DNA from: Cercis canadensis
Taxonomy: Eukaryota; Streptophyta; Magnoliopsida; Fabales; Fabaceae
Assembly: GCA_003255065.1 (NCBI GenBank)
Contig: QAOA01008740.1
Location: 213,290-277,289 of the forward strand
Direction of reading: 5' to 3'
DNA length: 64,000 nucleotides
The position numbers and the translations under genes are program-made. The notes under the pieces were generated by a model. It did not search any database and had not been told where the DNA came from. It was given only the letters and a program-made list of their open reading frames with translations. How positions within the stretch are numbered: the stretch's first letter is position 1; every line of letters begins with the position of its first letter. Below, one piece after another: positions 21,607 to 34,559 of this stretch.

Positions 21607-24331
21607 CAATAGATACAAGACATTGATTTTACCAAAATGTAAACTCATATTTAACTATGTAAGTAATTGAATGTAGGGTGATGTTCAGCCATAGTTTAAT
21701 AATCAAGAAGAACATATTATGTTATTTGTAATATGGCTGGATGTGGTGTAAGGCGTGCTTGTGTTCCAGCAAATTTTACTATGTTAGATGAGGTAGTATA
21801 ATTTATTGTTTAATGGAAATATTTTTACCTCAATTATAAATTCATCTACAAAAGGTTGAAGGTAAATTCTTGTGTGTATGTTTTTTTCCTGGGTTCTATG
21901 GATCAACCTATGGACCAATCAATTAAGAATGGCAGAGAAGATGACCAAATAAAGCCTCCATATTAATGGACCATATTCTGAAAATGAAGAATTAATAATA
22001 GATTGAAGGAAGCAATTGTCACTTCGTTGTTCGTAAAAAATGTTTTAACATTTGCTACAATAGGTTTGTGAACTGAAGTTTTAGTATGGCCTTTTGCAGG
22101 TGGGGAAAATGCTGGGATGTGTTATATGAATGGTGGTAGCAGAAGCATGGTGAGACATAGTTAAATTGTAGATTAGCTTATAGATAAAATTATTTCCTAG
22201 AATTGTGAGTAAACTTAGCATTTGCTTCTAGCACTGCCAAGATAATATCTTCTACAAATAGCCATTCTTGGAGTAACATGGCTGAATTTCGTGCTTCCAC
22301 TTTCTATCATAGATCTTAAGTTTCTAGAGATATTTAGATCAGAATCAATGGTTGCCACTTTCCCTCCTTCCAGAAAAAAAGAGGCAAGACAAGAAAAACA
22401 ACAGAAAATAGAAAAGTAACTTGAATCATTCCATATTTGAGATCCAGTATAATTCTTCCATGTATTGGCGAGACATGTAGGTTGTAGTTCCCTTTGTAGC
22501 ATTTGTGCTATAAGAAACTTGTAATGTGATATGGGGATGTGATCATGTAAGACAATGATCCTAAATATTTCGAATAGGCATATACTCCTAATCTAGAGCA
22601 GTAATAATCTCTCGCCAATTTTTTGACAACATTTTTACACATGCATAGCCATATTTTAATAAACATTTTGCACTAGCTTCATTATTTTTTTGGCCAAATT
22701 TTAATTGTACACCTTAGCAAGTGTAAAAAAATGTATAATCAAACCAATGTGAGAATATAATTTTTTCGTTACGGCCATTGGCGGACACCAAAGTACAAGC
22801 AATACCATGAGTGTTGCGATTACTTACACGTGATGAATGCATCTCATAGAATCCTTCACCTGCAAAATTAAAGACCTAGAAATGGGTTCATTTTCAACAT
22901 AGAATTGACCTTGCATAAAAAGAAAAGGGAAACAAATAGGGGAGAATTTGTCTCATAGGTTCAATGACTTGAATCTTACCATCAAAGAATACAACAATAA
23001 CATCTAATGAATCAGGGAGGTCACCACCTTACGCAAGTCCAAATTTTGAGGAACTCTACTTAAGATAATCAAGCATCCATAAAATTAATTGCCATAACTC
23101 AAAGTGCATGAATTTCTTAGGAGAAAATAACATCATTAGTAAACAAGCACTGAGACCACCAAAGCAAGAAAATTATTTCCGTAAAATGTCAAACAAGCAT
23201 CATAAACTACAAGTGGCTATCAAACAACAACAAAAGAAGTAAAACAACATAGATACACAATCCCGGCATTGATTCTACCATTGTTGTAATATTTGCATAG
23301 ACAAAAAAGCTTTACATGCTTAAAATAATAGTGCATCCAAAATTGGAGGACAAATTTTGGTGACGATTTTGATTTGCCAACTAATGTTTGACCTACTCAA
23401 CTTGGATATGTATATCTTCTAGCTTGTTTATAATAATTGAATAATTTTAATTTTGTTTGAGGATATAAGTAGAAACAAAAAATTTCAAGTTCCCCAATTC
23501 TACATACAATTGACAAATCTTGCTTGGAGAAACTTTAGGTTATGTGGCTCCTTCAACATTCTTTCATTCTCTCTTGTTTTTCTTCTTTTTTCCCATTGCG
23601 CTACACGGCTGACCACCTTCATGTTCGATTTCTTCCTCAACGAAATTTTGTTGACCCTTTGTGCCTCTGTATGCATCTTCCTCGGTTCTTCCCTTGTTAG
23701 TGTGCTATTTCTTCTTGGGTTGGTTTGCATGCTTGCTGCATTCCCCCTTTTCTCCTCTCTTCACTGGCTTTGTTTCTGAAAATTGCATCACTAATGTATT
23801 CATTGACATTGCCTTTGTATGCAGCTTGTTGTTTTCTTGCCATAGTGTGCTACTTTTTCTTGTCTTAGTTTGCATTGTTGCTATATTTCCCCTCTTCAAA
23901 TTCAAATTCTTGTTGCCCTCTCTTTGCTGTCTCCCTTAATTTCACATGACGATATCTTGGTGGAATTGGGTGACATGTGTTTGCACTTAGAATGACAAAA
24001 GTACTTGAAGATTTATGTCAATAGCATATGGAAAAAATGTTGGATAATTTGAATTGCTTGACTGGTTAACGAGATTGACCATGTTACTGAGGATCAGATG
24101 TGCTAAATTTAAAGGTTTCATCTTCATAACATGGTACAAGATAAACATCTCCTTCTTGCTAATGTTGTTTTGCCTACCATTTTTTTAAAAATAAAATGCA
24201 GGTAGTGATAATGACACATACCTTCCTAGTAACTGCATCAAAACAATATAAGGTAACATAACCATCAAGTTTTCGATACTAATGGTTTTTATAGACTTGG
24301 TAGCCACCTTGTAATTGATAAAGTCATCAGT
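21607..24331. other. Intergenic DNA without a recognisable gene
   Basis: ORFs at 22215-22502, 23453-23779 and 23661-23939 have no conserved motifs; those near 23.5-23.9 kb are low-complexity Phe/Leu/Cys-rich translations of T-rich DNA and overlap each other on both strands. I cannot assign the region. Confidence 0.5.
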
Positions 24332-24490
24332 AGGGGTGTAATCGGTTCGGTTCGGTCCGGTTTACACCCCAAACCGAAAAAAACCGAGTCAATAAAATTC
24401 AGTTCGGTTCGGTTCGGTTTTTTAGAATTTTTTCAGAAAAACCGAGTCAAACCGAAACCGGTTCGGTTTGGCCAGTTTTATCGGTTTTTC
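24332..24490. repeat. CGGTT-rich repeat (possible hAT-type terminus)
   Basis: The stretch starts AGGGGTGTAATCGGTTCGG and then carries many CGGTT units on one strand and AACCG on the other, giving strong local palindromy. Similar 'ggggtgtaatcggttcggtt' sequences mark ends of some plant hAT-like elements. No partner end was identified. Confidence 0.5.
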
Positions 24491-24588
24491 TGCTACTGTA
24501 GCTTGAAAACATTCAAGCAGCTGTGAATGAGAAATTCTGCCCAGATTCAAACCACTTTTGCTATAAGGAGAGTACTAATAAATAAAAG

Positions 24589-24694
24589 AGTAAAACCCCT
24601 ATTTGGTCCTCGAAAGATAGGTTCGGTGACAGTTTAGTCCTCCAAAGATTTTCACCGACACTTTAGTCCTTGGAAGATTGTTCCGTCGGTCATT
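24589..24694. mobile_element. Partial MULE-type TIR cut by a gap
   Basis: This 106-bp segment, starting AGTAAAACCCC and ending GTCGGTCATT, is closely matched by the reverse complement of the outer part of the TIR ending at 51017, with phrases such as 'tttggtcctcgaaagata' shared. It ends at the N at 24695, so only the outer part of the terminus is present here. Confidence 0.75.
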
Positions 24695-24695
24695 N
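24695..24695. other. Single-N contig join
   Basis: The N separates the MULE TIR fragment on the left from the interior of a TAT-type LTR on the right. Neither side repeats the other, so this is a join of unrelated contig ends whose true distance is unknown. Confidence 0.7.
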
Positions 24696-25014
24696 TTAAA
24701 TAAAGAAAAGCAAATAAAAAAAGGGGCAAAGATGCTGGGCAGCAGTTACATGGGGGCAAAAAGGAGAATTGAGCAACAAAAAAATAGAGATATACGTACA
24801 AGGGAGACCAAAGAAGAGGGAGGGAGCATTCAGCATAGAGAGAAAGCATAAATGGTTATTTTTTGAGAGAAAGAGCAATAATTGAAGAGCAATAAGAAGG
24901 CATTCAGCAAAAGGAGTAGCAGAAATCAAAGGGGAAGAATCAATACTAAAACAAAAACCAAGTAAGGTTAATTATCCCCTTTATTTTCTTTGATTTTTCT
25001 TGATGTTATTGCTA

Positions 25015-25320
25015 CTGCCCTGTTTTGTTCTTGGTGTTCTTGGACTGATTTGGTCAATTTCTTTTGTGATTCATTTTGTTCCTTTGATTCCTTGTTTGTT
25101 TCTTTGCTCTTCCTTCCTAAATCCGAAAATAAAAAAAATTATGGGCTATGTTCTTGTTGCTGCCTTGTTTTGTTCTTGGTGTTCTGGGACTGATTTGGTC
25201 AATTTCTTTTATTGATTCATCTTGTTCCTTTGATTCCTTGTTTGTTTCTTTGCTCTTCCTTCCTAAATCCGAAAATAAAAAATTCTGGGCTATGTTCTTG
25301 TTGCTGCCCTATTTCATTCT
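25015..25320. repeat. ~145-bp tandem repeat in LTR (two units plus partial)
   Basis: The unit starting CTGCCCTGTTTTGTTCTTGG begins at 25015, 25160 and 25304 (spacings 145 and 144 bp). The first two copies are nearly identical and the third diverges after some tens of bases. It is a young local expansion inside the LTR. Confidence 0.85.
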
Positions 25321-26220
25321 TGGTGTTCTTGAGCTGTCCTATTATGTTCTTACTTGATTTTAGTGGATTAAGCTGATTTAATGTTGGATTGTGATCAATT
25401 GAGATAGTCTGGATGAAATGTTCATAGATTTTTGATTAATTGCAATTCTGGGTTGTTTATGTTTTTTTTGGAAATTTTCTGCTCTAGTTGCCCTTTAATC
25501 TTGATGAACTTTGGTCATTTCGTTCTTAGATGTCCATATTCGGTTGATGTTTATGTTCCTAGGTCATTTGTGCTTCCATTAATCGGTTTAGAAAAGTTTT
25601 TTTGGGTTAATTAAGTGATGGCTGAACCTTTAGGTGGAAACTTGAATGTTGTTAAAGCCCCTTTAATGCATGCTAGATTTTTCTGGGCATAATTGATGCT
25701 GTATCAACACTAATTAGCTTGAAAATTGCTTGACTATAGCCTTTTGTTGGGATAATCTTTGCCAATCCTTTGTTCTCTTTTAAATCCTTGCTGCCCTGTT
25801 TTGAATCTAACTTAGTTTTTTTTCTTGTTCCAGAGCTTAATTGCTGCCCTATTTTGCTTTAAATTATTTTGTTAGCCTTTGCATCTTGTTGCCTTCTTTT
25901 TTTTCTCTAGCCAAGCAGATTAACTTTGTTTCTTGGTGCCCAGATTTTTCTTTGTTTGAACATTTTATTTCCTTGCTACCCTATTTAGCTATTGTGCTCA
26001 ATTGCTCAATTTTGGCTTCCACTTAACACATTAAGCATGAAAATTGTTGCATGGTAGTGTTTCTCCCATAGAGATAGTCAACTTGCATTCTCTTTTATCA
26101 TGAAAGAATCACTTGCATAAGCCATTTTCGCTGCTATCAGTTCTTGCTGGCAGTACTCAATGTTTGATTTATTTATGGAGCTACAAAGATCGGATTTAAG
26201 TGAGGTCAGTCTCATTATAA

Positions 26221-27000
26221 CCGTAAGAGGTGTGGCTTCACTATGTACAATTTTCAGATTTTTTCCATGTGTAGTTTACTGCCAGTTAGAGTTTGAACAT
26301 AGCTGTTTTAATGTTACACTGACACTGATGCCTTATCTCTGGCAGTGTTCAGTTTTGCATTTGTTTTTGAAGTTGTACAGCTCTATTTTACGTGGTTCTT
26401 ATCTCATTAGAACCGTAAGAGGTGTGACTTAATTGTGTACAATTTTCAGATTTTTTCCATATGTAGTTTACTGCCAGTTCGAGTTTGAACACAGCTGCTT
26501 TAATGTTACACTGACACTGCTGCCTTATCTCTGGCAGTGTTCAGTTTTTCATTTGTTTTTGAAGTTGTACAGCTCTATTTTACGTGGTTCTTATCTCATT
26601 AGAACCGTAAGAGGTGTGGCTTCACTATGTACAATTTTCAGATTTTTTTCATATGTACTTTACTGTCAGTTCAAGTTTGGACATAGCTGCTTTAATGTTA
26701 CACTGACACTGATGCCTTATCTCTGGCAGTGTTCAGTTTTTCATTTGTTTCTGAAGTTGTACAGCTCCATTTTACGTGGTTCTTATCTCATTAGAACCGT
26801 AAGATGTGTAGCTTCAATGTGTACAATTTTTGGATTTTTTTCATGTCTAGTTTACTGCTAGTTCGAGTTTGAATTTAGCTGCTCCAGGTTGCACTGACAC
26901 TGATACCTTATCTTTGGCAGTGTTCAGTCTTTCATTGTTTTCTGAAGTTGTACAAATCCAAATTAAGTAATGTTCATTTTATTAAAACTGTAGGACATGT
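26221..27000. repeat. 192-bp tandem repeat array in LTR (about four units)
   Basis: The landmark CCGTAAGAGGTGTG and its variants occur at 26221, 26413, 26605, 26797 and, more degenerate, 26989, exactly 192 bases apart each time. Homologous ~191-bp units recur in the other two TAT-type LTRs (near 54168 and 62205), so the array belongs to the LTR family itself. Confidence 0.9.
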
Positions 27001-28250
27001 GGCTTCAATGTATATATTTTTTAGAATTTTTACATGTCTATTTCACTCTAAGTTTTGGCTCTAGTTTACTCTCAGTTTTGTCTCTTAAGAACCATAAGTT
27101 TTTCAGTCTTGCTTACTCTATGTTTGGTATATATGAGCATCTTCGGACATAATTCGTGGTCATTATGAGCACCAGCAAATCGAAAGGCCCAACCGAAATA
27201 TATCTAGATGCAAGCGTGGAGTAAGAACGTTGTTTTATCCTTTTTTATTTTTATTTTTGGATGTAATTTAAAATTTCTCAATACTTAGAGTTTGAGACAA
27301 GTTTTTGTAATATTTAAAATCATGCATTTGCATTGCATGTAAAAATATACCTGTGCCGCGTAGTATCTGCATGCCCCTTCACTTATCATAGGAGGATAGG
27401 GCGAGTCAGTCCTATATGGGATGCCTTTCTCTATCCGATCTAGGTGAAGGTAGCGCCACCCTGGACGGTCCCTTCATGCAATGAAGGGGTAGAAGGATTT
27501 AGGTCTCGGTAGATAATTCATGCATTGCACGTTTAAATTTTGGGTTTTTATTTTTGTCAGATATTCTTGTAATCAATTTATTATTCTGGGGTAAATAAAA
27601 TATACATGATTGGCCATATTCTATTCGCACAACTAATTTAGGGTAATCGTCTTTAGACGGATGCTGTGGGGTGCCTAACACCTTCCCCACGCATAAACAG
27701 ACTCCCGAACCCTCTCTGTTTCGTAGACCGATATTTTTTTTTTCTTTATTATTTGATAAATGAAAAAGGGTTTTCCAATTGTTCCCTATTTTCTTAATAC
27801 AATTGGTGGTGACTCCAGAGTTTTCATTTTGAAAATTAAATCTCCTTTTATTTCGCCATCCGCGTCGTAGCGACCTTCGGGTACGATGTGACAAAAGTAA
27901 TTAGGCCATGTATTTTTAATCCACTTCCTATTACCTTTACCCTCCAAACAACATATAATATTCAAAACTTCCTCGTTAACTTCTACTATGGCACTGGAAA
28001 CACATGATTTCATAGTTATGTTTCCATTATCATCAACTTTAACTTCTAAATGAGAACAAAAGATTATCACCAAATGCGGAAAGTACCATTCATTTATTTG
28101 TAGAAGTTAGTCCACCCCATATTCTCCAAGTGCTAGATCATTTGTGTTTCTTTATGTAGTTCTTCATTCATGTTCATAACTCAACCTGTCCAAATATGTC
28201 TTCTTTTGCAATGATTTTCATAATGATTTTGTGCAATTTTATTTAAAAAG

Positions 28251-30900
28251 TCTTGAATTGGTATATTTGTCTATATAGGAACCATAAGTCATTTATATGC
28301 ATGGGCAAATAATTTGCATCTTACTCTTGGTTTAGACCTTTGTCGGTGGAGTTCAAATAATTGAGGTTGTAGTTGTTGTTGACCTATTTCAACATAATTG
28401 CCAACAAAAGACGCAAAGTGGTTAATGACTAAACTTGTTTTTTTTCTCATTCTCATATGAAGATTCAGTTCTTACTTCATTCTCCTATTTAGAGTGCAAT
28501 TCATCCAGTCTCTCATCACTTATTTCGATTATTTTATCTTCAACTGCATTATTTTCTAATTTGTTTGTCTGCACAACATTCTGCATCTTCAATCGAGCAA
28601 AGCATCTAGTAGGGATGCGCTGAAGAGGTCATTTGATAGATCTCATGTCAAATTTAACTGAAATAAAATGATATTTTACAATTAGGCCCTATAGGACTAA
28701 ATTATTAAGTACTCATACAACCATATGAGGAGGTTATTGATCAACTTCAGCGTAATATCATTTGTCTAATTGTCAGCTATAGTAGTGGTAACAGAAAAAA
28801 CACATTGTTACCATCTTGTGCAACTGTTGCTAGCAGATAACTCACATAATATTTTTTGAGAAATACCTCATCCACTTGAATTATTGGCATACAACCAGCT
28901 AAGAAACTTTGTTTATAAGCATCCAAGTAAATGTAAATCCTAACAAATATATGCTTCAAATTGGGTTGTGGCCTCTTTATGTCTTGAATTGGTACATTTA
29001 TCTATATAGGAACCATAGGTCCTCTATATTCATGGGCAAATCATTTGCATCTTACTCTTAGTTTAAAACTTTGTCAGTGGAGTTTAGATTGTTGAAATTG
29101 CAGTTGTTGTTGACCTTTTTCAATATAATTGCCAATAAAAGATGTAAAGTGGTGGATGACTAAACTTGTTTCTTTCTCATTCTCATATGAAAATTCAGTC
29201 CCTACTTTATTCTCCTATTTAGAATATAATTCATTTAGTCTCTCATCACTTATTTCGATGATTTTGTCTTCAACTGCACTATTTTCTAATTTATTTGTCT
29301 GCACAACATTATGCATATTCAATTGAGCAAAGCATCTAGTAGGGATGCACTAAAGAGGTTGTTTGACAAACCTTATGCCAAATTTTAACTGAAATAAAAT
29401 GATATTGTCCGATTGAATGATTAACTGTAAAAGAGGGTGAAAGGGTAGAGTTTGGTTTTGTTAAGGTTGAAAACAGTGGTCGTGTGACGAGGGAAGAATG
29501 AGAAACTTGAAACATGAATGGTACTTGTCAAATGCACCTTTTTGGTTTAACATGTGTTTTTGAGCCATAACTCATAATTTATAAGCTGACATTTTGGGCC
29601 CTATAGGAATAAATTATTAATCATTCATACAACCATACGAGGAAGTTATTGATAAACTTCAAGCGTAGTATCTTTTGTCTCCTTGTCAACTATTGCAATA
29701 ACAATTAGAAGAAAAAAAAACTCATTGTTATCATCTTGTGCAACTGTTACCAGTAGACAACTCACATAATTTCTTTTGAGAAATGCCCTATCCACTCGAA
29801 TCATTAGCATACAACCACCTACGAAACATTGTTTACAAGCATCAAAGTAATGTATATCATAACAAAGATATTCTTCAAATTGAGTTGTGACCTATCAACA
29901 GACGCTAGATTATATTCTTTTAGTTATAATTCTTCAAGTCTTGAATTGGTACATTTGTTTATATAAGAACCATGGGTCCTTTATATGCATGGGCAAATCA
30001 TTTTCATCTTACTCTTAGTTTAAACATTTATTGGTGGAGTTCAGATTATTGAGGTTGCATTTGTTGTTGACCTCTTTCAACATAATTACCAACAAAATAT
30101 ACAAAGTAGTTGATGACTAAACTTGTTTCTTTCTCATTCTCATACGAAAATTTAGTTCATATTTCATTTTTCATATTTAAAATGCAATTCACCTTGCCTC
30201 ATATAACTTGTTTCGATGATTTTGTCTTCAACTACACTATTTTTTAATTTGTTTGTCTACACAACATTCTGCATCTTTAATCGAGCAAAACGTCTAGTAG
30301 AGATGCACTGAAGAAATCATTTAACATATCTCATGCCAAATTTTAATTGAAATAAAACAATCTTGTCTGATTGAGTGATTAACTATAATAGAGAGTGAAA
30401 CAGTATAGTGTTGTTTGATTAAGATTAAAAACAATGGTCGGGTGAAGGGAGAAGAAGAAGAAACTTAAAATATGAATGGTACTTGTCAAATGCATATTTT
30501 TATTTAACATGTGTTCTTGGGCCACAATTCATAATTTATGAGCTAAGGTCATATAGGATTAAATTATTAAGCATTCATACAACTATACGATGAGATTATT
30601 GATCAACTTCAGCATAGTATCCTTTATCTTGTTGTCAACTATTACAATGGTAATTAGAAAAAAAAAAAAAAAAAAAACTCATTGTTACCATCTTTTGTAA
30701 CTATTGTCAATAGATAATTTACATAATATCTTTTGAGAAATGTCTCATTCACTCTAATCATTAGCATACAACCACATAAAAAATCTTGTTTACAAGCATA
30801 TAAGTAAATGTAAATTCTAGCAAAGATATGTTTCAAATTAGATTGTGACCTATTAACAGACACTGGATTATGTTCTTTTGGTTATAATTCTTCAACTCTT
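28251..30900 (-). repeat. Tandem triplication of a MULE transposase segment
   Basis: The landmark TCTTGAATTGGTA begins units at 28251, 28982 and 29939, giving lengths of about 731, 957 and 960 bases. Each unit then repeats 'catgggcaaat', 'tgttgttgacct', 'catctagtagggatgcac' and a minus-strand transposase core fragment (28777-28959, about 29700-29880, 30654-30863). The first unit lacks about 225 bases present in the other two. The copies are clearly diverged, so the duplication is old. Confidence 0.85.
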
Positions 30901-32969
30901 AACATAATCATCCACAACCAAACATATGGTTCTCTCTCACTGTCTTTCAACATATGCCTAGTCTTCATCTATGCACTATAGGACTTTGGTACAAAACATT
31001 CATGCAATATTTGTTTCTAATGTATTTTACTATGTCAAATTCTTATGGATGTGAAAGAGTCAACAAATTCTATTATTTTTTTAGCTAGCCACTTTGAACT
31101 AACTTATAGAATCTTCATTAACCTACTACAATTGCGTTTATCATCAAAAGTCTTCACTTGAAAGAATTAAGTGTCCTTAGCCCATGAAATATCTCTTATG
31201 GACAACTATATTTGCATTTTACCCTAATTGTATAATTTTTAACAAATATGACGTTTGCCTTTATGCACAATATAGTTTCTCACTGCCTACTTAAAGGTTG
31301 CTAAATTTTTAATATCATGTTAACTTCAAATCTCACATTGCAATATCTAATATTTTTATTGAATTTAGACAATTTCATCTTGTTTCTCTGATCACCTTTT
31401 TCATCAGAGGATGAACAACTATTTAGCTCTTAAGTGTGATATTTATTTTCACCTTCAAAGGGATTACCATGTAGCCCATCATCTAGTTTAACATTTACAA
31501 CATCACTTTATTATATTACTCTCCAATCTATTATCTTCATTGTCTAGTTTTCACTTTATGTATTTATTAAATAAATCATCATCATTGACCTTTGAGTTGC
31601 TTCTATTACTAGCATAACTCTCATAATCATTATCTTTTGATTCATTGGAGTCTTTACCATTATTTTCTTCATAATCTATCTCAACATCTATTTCATACTG
31701 ATTTTCTTCTTCAGCCCATTTATCACGCAAATTAACATGTACTCTATGTATCTCAACTTCAATATCAACTTCCCAACTAATGTCATTGACCAATTGACTA
31801 TAATCCCTATCAATATCTATTTTTGGTGGTGTCTTCTCTATTGACTTCAACTCTTTATTTACCTTGATCTATATGGATGAGCTTTAATTACTTCTCTTCA
31901 ATTCCTCTATATAGCTCTAGAGATTAACATGCATATTGCTGATTCACAACACCAACCACCATGTATGCTGCCATTTTCTTAGCTCTATAGGCTTGCCTTT
32001 GAGAAATTTCAAGCTCTACTTCTCACACGCATCATTCAAAATTGCTTTGGTTCTTACATAAAGATCTTTCCTAACCTTGTCCAGTAATGTTGTCTTTGCT
32101 TGCATGTGTTAAAAAATATTTTATACACAAACGTGATTGTCTATTAATGTTTTCACTTGAAAATGGTTGTGATAAACTACTTTATTAATTCTTAAAAACT
32201 AATGGCATCCAACTTTACATCACACTACTAGTGTCTTGTCATTTTCTTTAGTTTCACATCTTTCATATATGTTAGTGCATACTCTTTATCAATTTGCTTG
32301 ACACGTTTCAATGAAGTGAATTGCATCCTTACTTGAAATTGAATTTTGTTTTCATCTTTGAGCATCTTAAACTTAAATTTTTTTGATTATACAAGATAGT
32401 TGTCATCATCATATGGTGTCTCCAAAAAATTAAAGTCACAAGTCTCTTTGTCACCATCATCAATCTAAGACTTATTTTGTTGTTATTTTGTGACTTTCTC
32501 CTTTCTTTTTTGACTATTTGACTGTTGCATAGAAGTATCTACTTTTCTTTGAAATTGTTGTGAATTCCCTGCTCCTTTTGGCAAAATATTTACCCAATCA
32601 TAATTTTTATCATAATATGGATTATCAAATTTTATATCTTTCATACTATCATTATCTTCTAGATTATAGTCTAGATCACCACCCTCACTCTCATTCTTAT
32701 CTCAATCATTTTCACCACCCTCATGCATATTCTTAGTTTTGCTATCCTCGCTACAATCAAACACATTCTCAATCATATTATCTAACAAAATAAAATTTGC
32801 AAGTAGAATTTTAGGTTCATCAATTTCATGCTCAATATACAAATTAATAACATTTGACCCCTTAACATCCCTAATTAGCTCATGCACATGAACATCAATT
32901 TCTAAAATCCTTAATTCATCACTTAATGACTTCCTAAGAACCCTAAAGCGCAACTTAATGTCTGATTTA

Positions 32970-34306
32970 TATTGATGTGCTTTTTTCGACAAGTGTACCG
33001 AGTCACACAAGTAGTAAAGAGATGAATGAGTATCATCCTCAGGGATTAACGTAAGCAATTACTGAATTCACCAATAATGATTCTATTTGAAAGATTAACG
33101 ATTTTGGATTGAAGGCAGCCTTAAAATAGTAAATGTAATTGATTAAATAAATAAGACTGAATAATAGGGCAAACAACTTAAATGGCAAATAACTACGAGA
33201 TTAATGATAAGTAAAAGAAGTTAGAGGTTGATTTCACTCGCTTTTGACTTCAACCATTTCATAGACAACATAATCTTTGATTCACTAAAAAATAATCTAC
33301 TCTAGATGCAAATCCTTAGTTGTTAGCCAATTTCCTGAATATGATTGATCCCAATCCCTTGGAGAAGCAATCCTCCCTATGCTAGTTAATTGCCTAATTC
33401 CTTGGCTCAACTACTTTGTCTAGGTGATTAAGTTCTTAGGAAATTTATCCAAAGCCATACAAATTAAGTTATCTATTTCTAGATTAACCTGATTTATGAT
33501 AGAAATTACAGGAGCACACTCATATATTACTATTCCTAGCATCAACACGAGTCAACAAACTATTCGAATGCAATAAGATAGGTAAATTCTATTCTAATAA
33601 TGAGAATTGTATTAGAATAAATCCATTCAACACTGGAACTTTATCAAAAACGAGTTACATTAATCCCCTAACAATAATAGTTTAACTACTCATAGTTAAA
33701 TCAGAAGAAGACATATAGTTCAAATTCATTATGAAGTGAAAGAAAGAAAACTATATGAAGTCTGAGTCGCAATCGTCTCCGATCTTGCTTCAGTTCCTCC
33801 CTCCTTTTCTTGACGGCTCATCCCCCAGTTGATTTTCTGACTTTCCTTTTTATACTATTCTAGTATTTAGGGCTTCACTGTTCAACTCGCATGAACACGG
33901 CCTAGACACGGGCCGTGTTCACTTACAGGACTAGGGCGTGTTCTTGAATGGTTTATCTGATCTTCAAACACGGCCTCGAACACGGCCGTGTCTTATCTGC
34001 TCCAAGCCGTGTCTGCTTTTGACACGTCTCGTGTTCTTCTGCTTCATGTCGTGTTTCTCATTGGTGTGTCTCTGACTGGCTAACACGGTGTCCAACACAA
34101 CCATGTTCTTCACTACCCTAGCTGTGTCCTTCAATCAGCTTTAGCAGAGACCTCTGGAAGCTAGACACGAGTATACACACGGCCGTGTGTGTCCCGTGTC
34201 TTTTGTCTGCACTTCAGTTTCCACAGTTTTCTCTACACTTTGCTCTAGAAATTGCTTTAGAATTCTTCCTTTTTGCTTGACTAGCAAGAGAAACTTGACA
34301 GCATCA
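32970..34306. mobile_element. Solo LTR inserted in the MULE gene, ATTTA target duplication
   Basis: MULE-like protein sequence on both sides is interrupted by 1337 bases flanked by ATTTA (32965-32969 and 34307-34311). The insert starts TATTGATGTG, probably from TGTTGATGTG by a G-to-A change, and ends CAGCATCA. Early sequence 'caagtgtaccgagtc' resembles the first part of the Athila-type LTRs at 38156 and 42976. A GC-rich section (33896-34195) carries ACACGGCCGTGT-type palindromes. No gag, pol, PBS or second LTR is present, so this is a solo LTR left by LTR-LTR recombination. Confidence 0.78.
33896..34195. repeat. Palindromic ACACGGCCGTGT-type motif cluster in solo LTR
   Basis: Motifs such as GACACGGGCCGTGTTC, AACACGGCCGTGTC and ACACACGGCCGTGTGT recur over 300 bases, much more GC-rich than the surroundings. 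Each can fold into a short hairpin. This type of cluster is seen in some plant Gypsy LTRs; its role is unknown. Confidence 0.75.
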
Positions 34307-34559
34307 ATTTATGGATTGAGTATCGAGTTTAAGGTAAATTTGCTCACATGTAGGTATGAATTCAATGATAAAAACATGGAATTTAGAGTCATAATGGACA
34401 CCTATCATATATCCCAATTTTTCTAATTCCTTTTTAACTTCTATTGATGACACCTCATTAGGGTCAAAATTTGAACTCTTAAACAATGTTCTACCTACAT
34501 ATTTTTTCAATGGGATCACTCATAAATAACCTACCAAGGTGAATAGCAAATTTGAAATA

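Larger units (their letters stand above)
24696..27893 (+). mobile_element. TAT/Ogre-type Gypsy LTR, 5' truncated (solo or partial)
   Basis: This LTR is homologous to the LTRs at 51889-56263 and 61338-63943. Shared landmarks are the purine-rich part near 24780, the ~192-bp tandem units (26221-27000), 'ttcacttatcata', 'gtgccttacc'-type sequence near 'ggggtgcctaacaccttcc' and the end 'cgcgtcgtagcgacc' followed by TGTGACA at 27893. Its left part is missing at the N. No primer-binding site follows the right end; the flank is MULE sequence, so this is a 3' or solo LTR. It contains no protein gene; ORFs between 24990 and 26861 are translations of the tandem repeats. Confidence 0.82.
27894..34559 (-). 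pseudogene. Decayed Mutator-like (MULE) transposase gene region
   Basis: Read on the minus strand, N-terminal MuDR-like parts lie at 34304-34519 (ELEKLGYMIGVHYDS) and 32702-32968 (SLSDELRILEIDVHVHELI, then INLYIEHEIDEP). An acidic linker follows at 31551-31850, then transposase-core fragments resembling 'GCxPxIxVDxxFLKxYY', the strand around the first catalytic Asp of MULE transposases. The core occurs three times through a tandem duplication (28251-30900). A solo LTR splits the N-terminal part. Frameshifts and stops are many, so no functional enzyme can be made. The window's long inverted repeats at 21010 and 35365 might be its ends. Identification rests on recognised motifs, not a profile search. 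Confidence 0.7.

Noticed and set aside
23453-23939. Hydrophobic ORFs on + strand as membrane proteins
   Set aside because: T-rich DNA gives Phe/Leu/Cys-rich peptides in two frames and antisense ORFs as well; no family signature.
24990-26861. Several ORFs of 60-142 codons as a repeat protein
   Set aside because: They are translations of the 145-bp and 192-bp tandem units in a TAT-type LTR; repeated peptides follow from the DNA repeats.
28435-29326. Plus-strand ORFs repeated at 28435 and 29129 as a small gene family
   Set aside because: They are antisense shadows of the triplicated MULE transposase segment.
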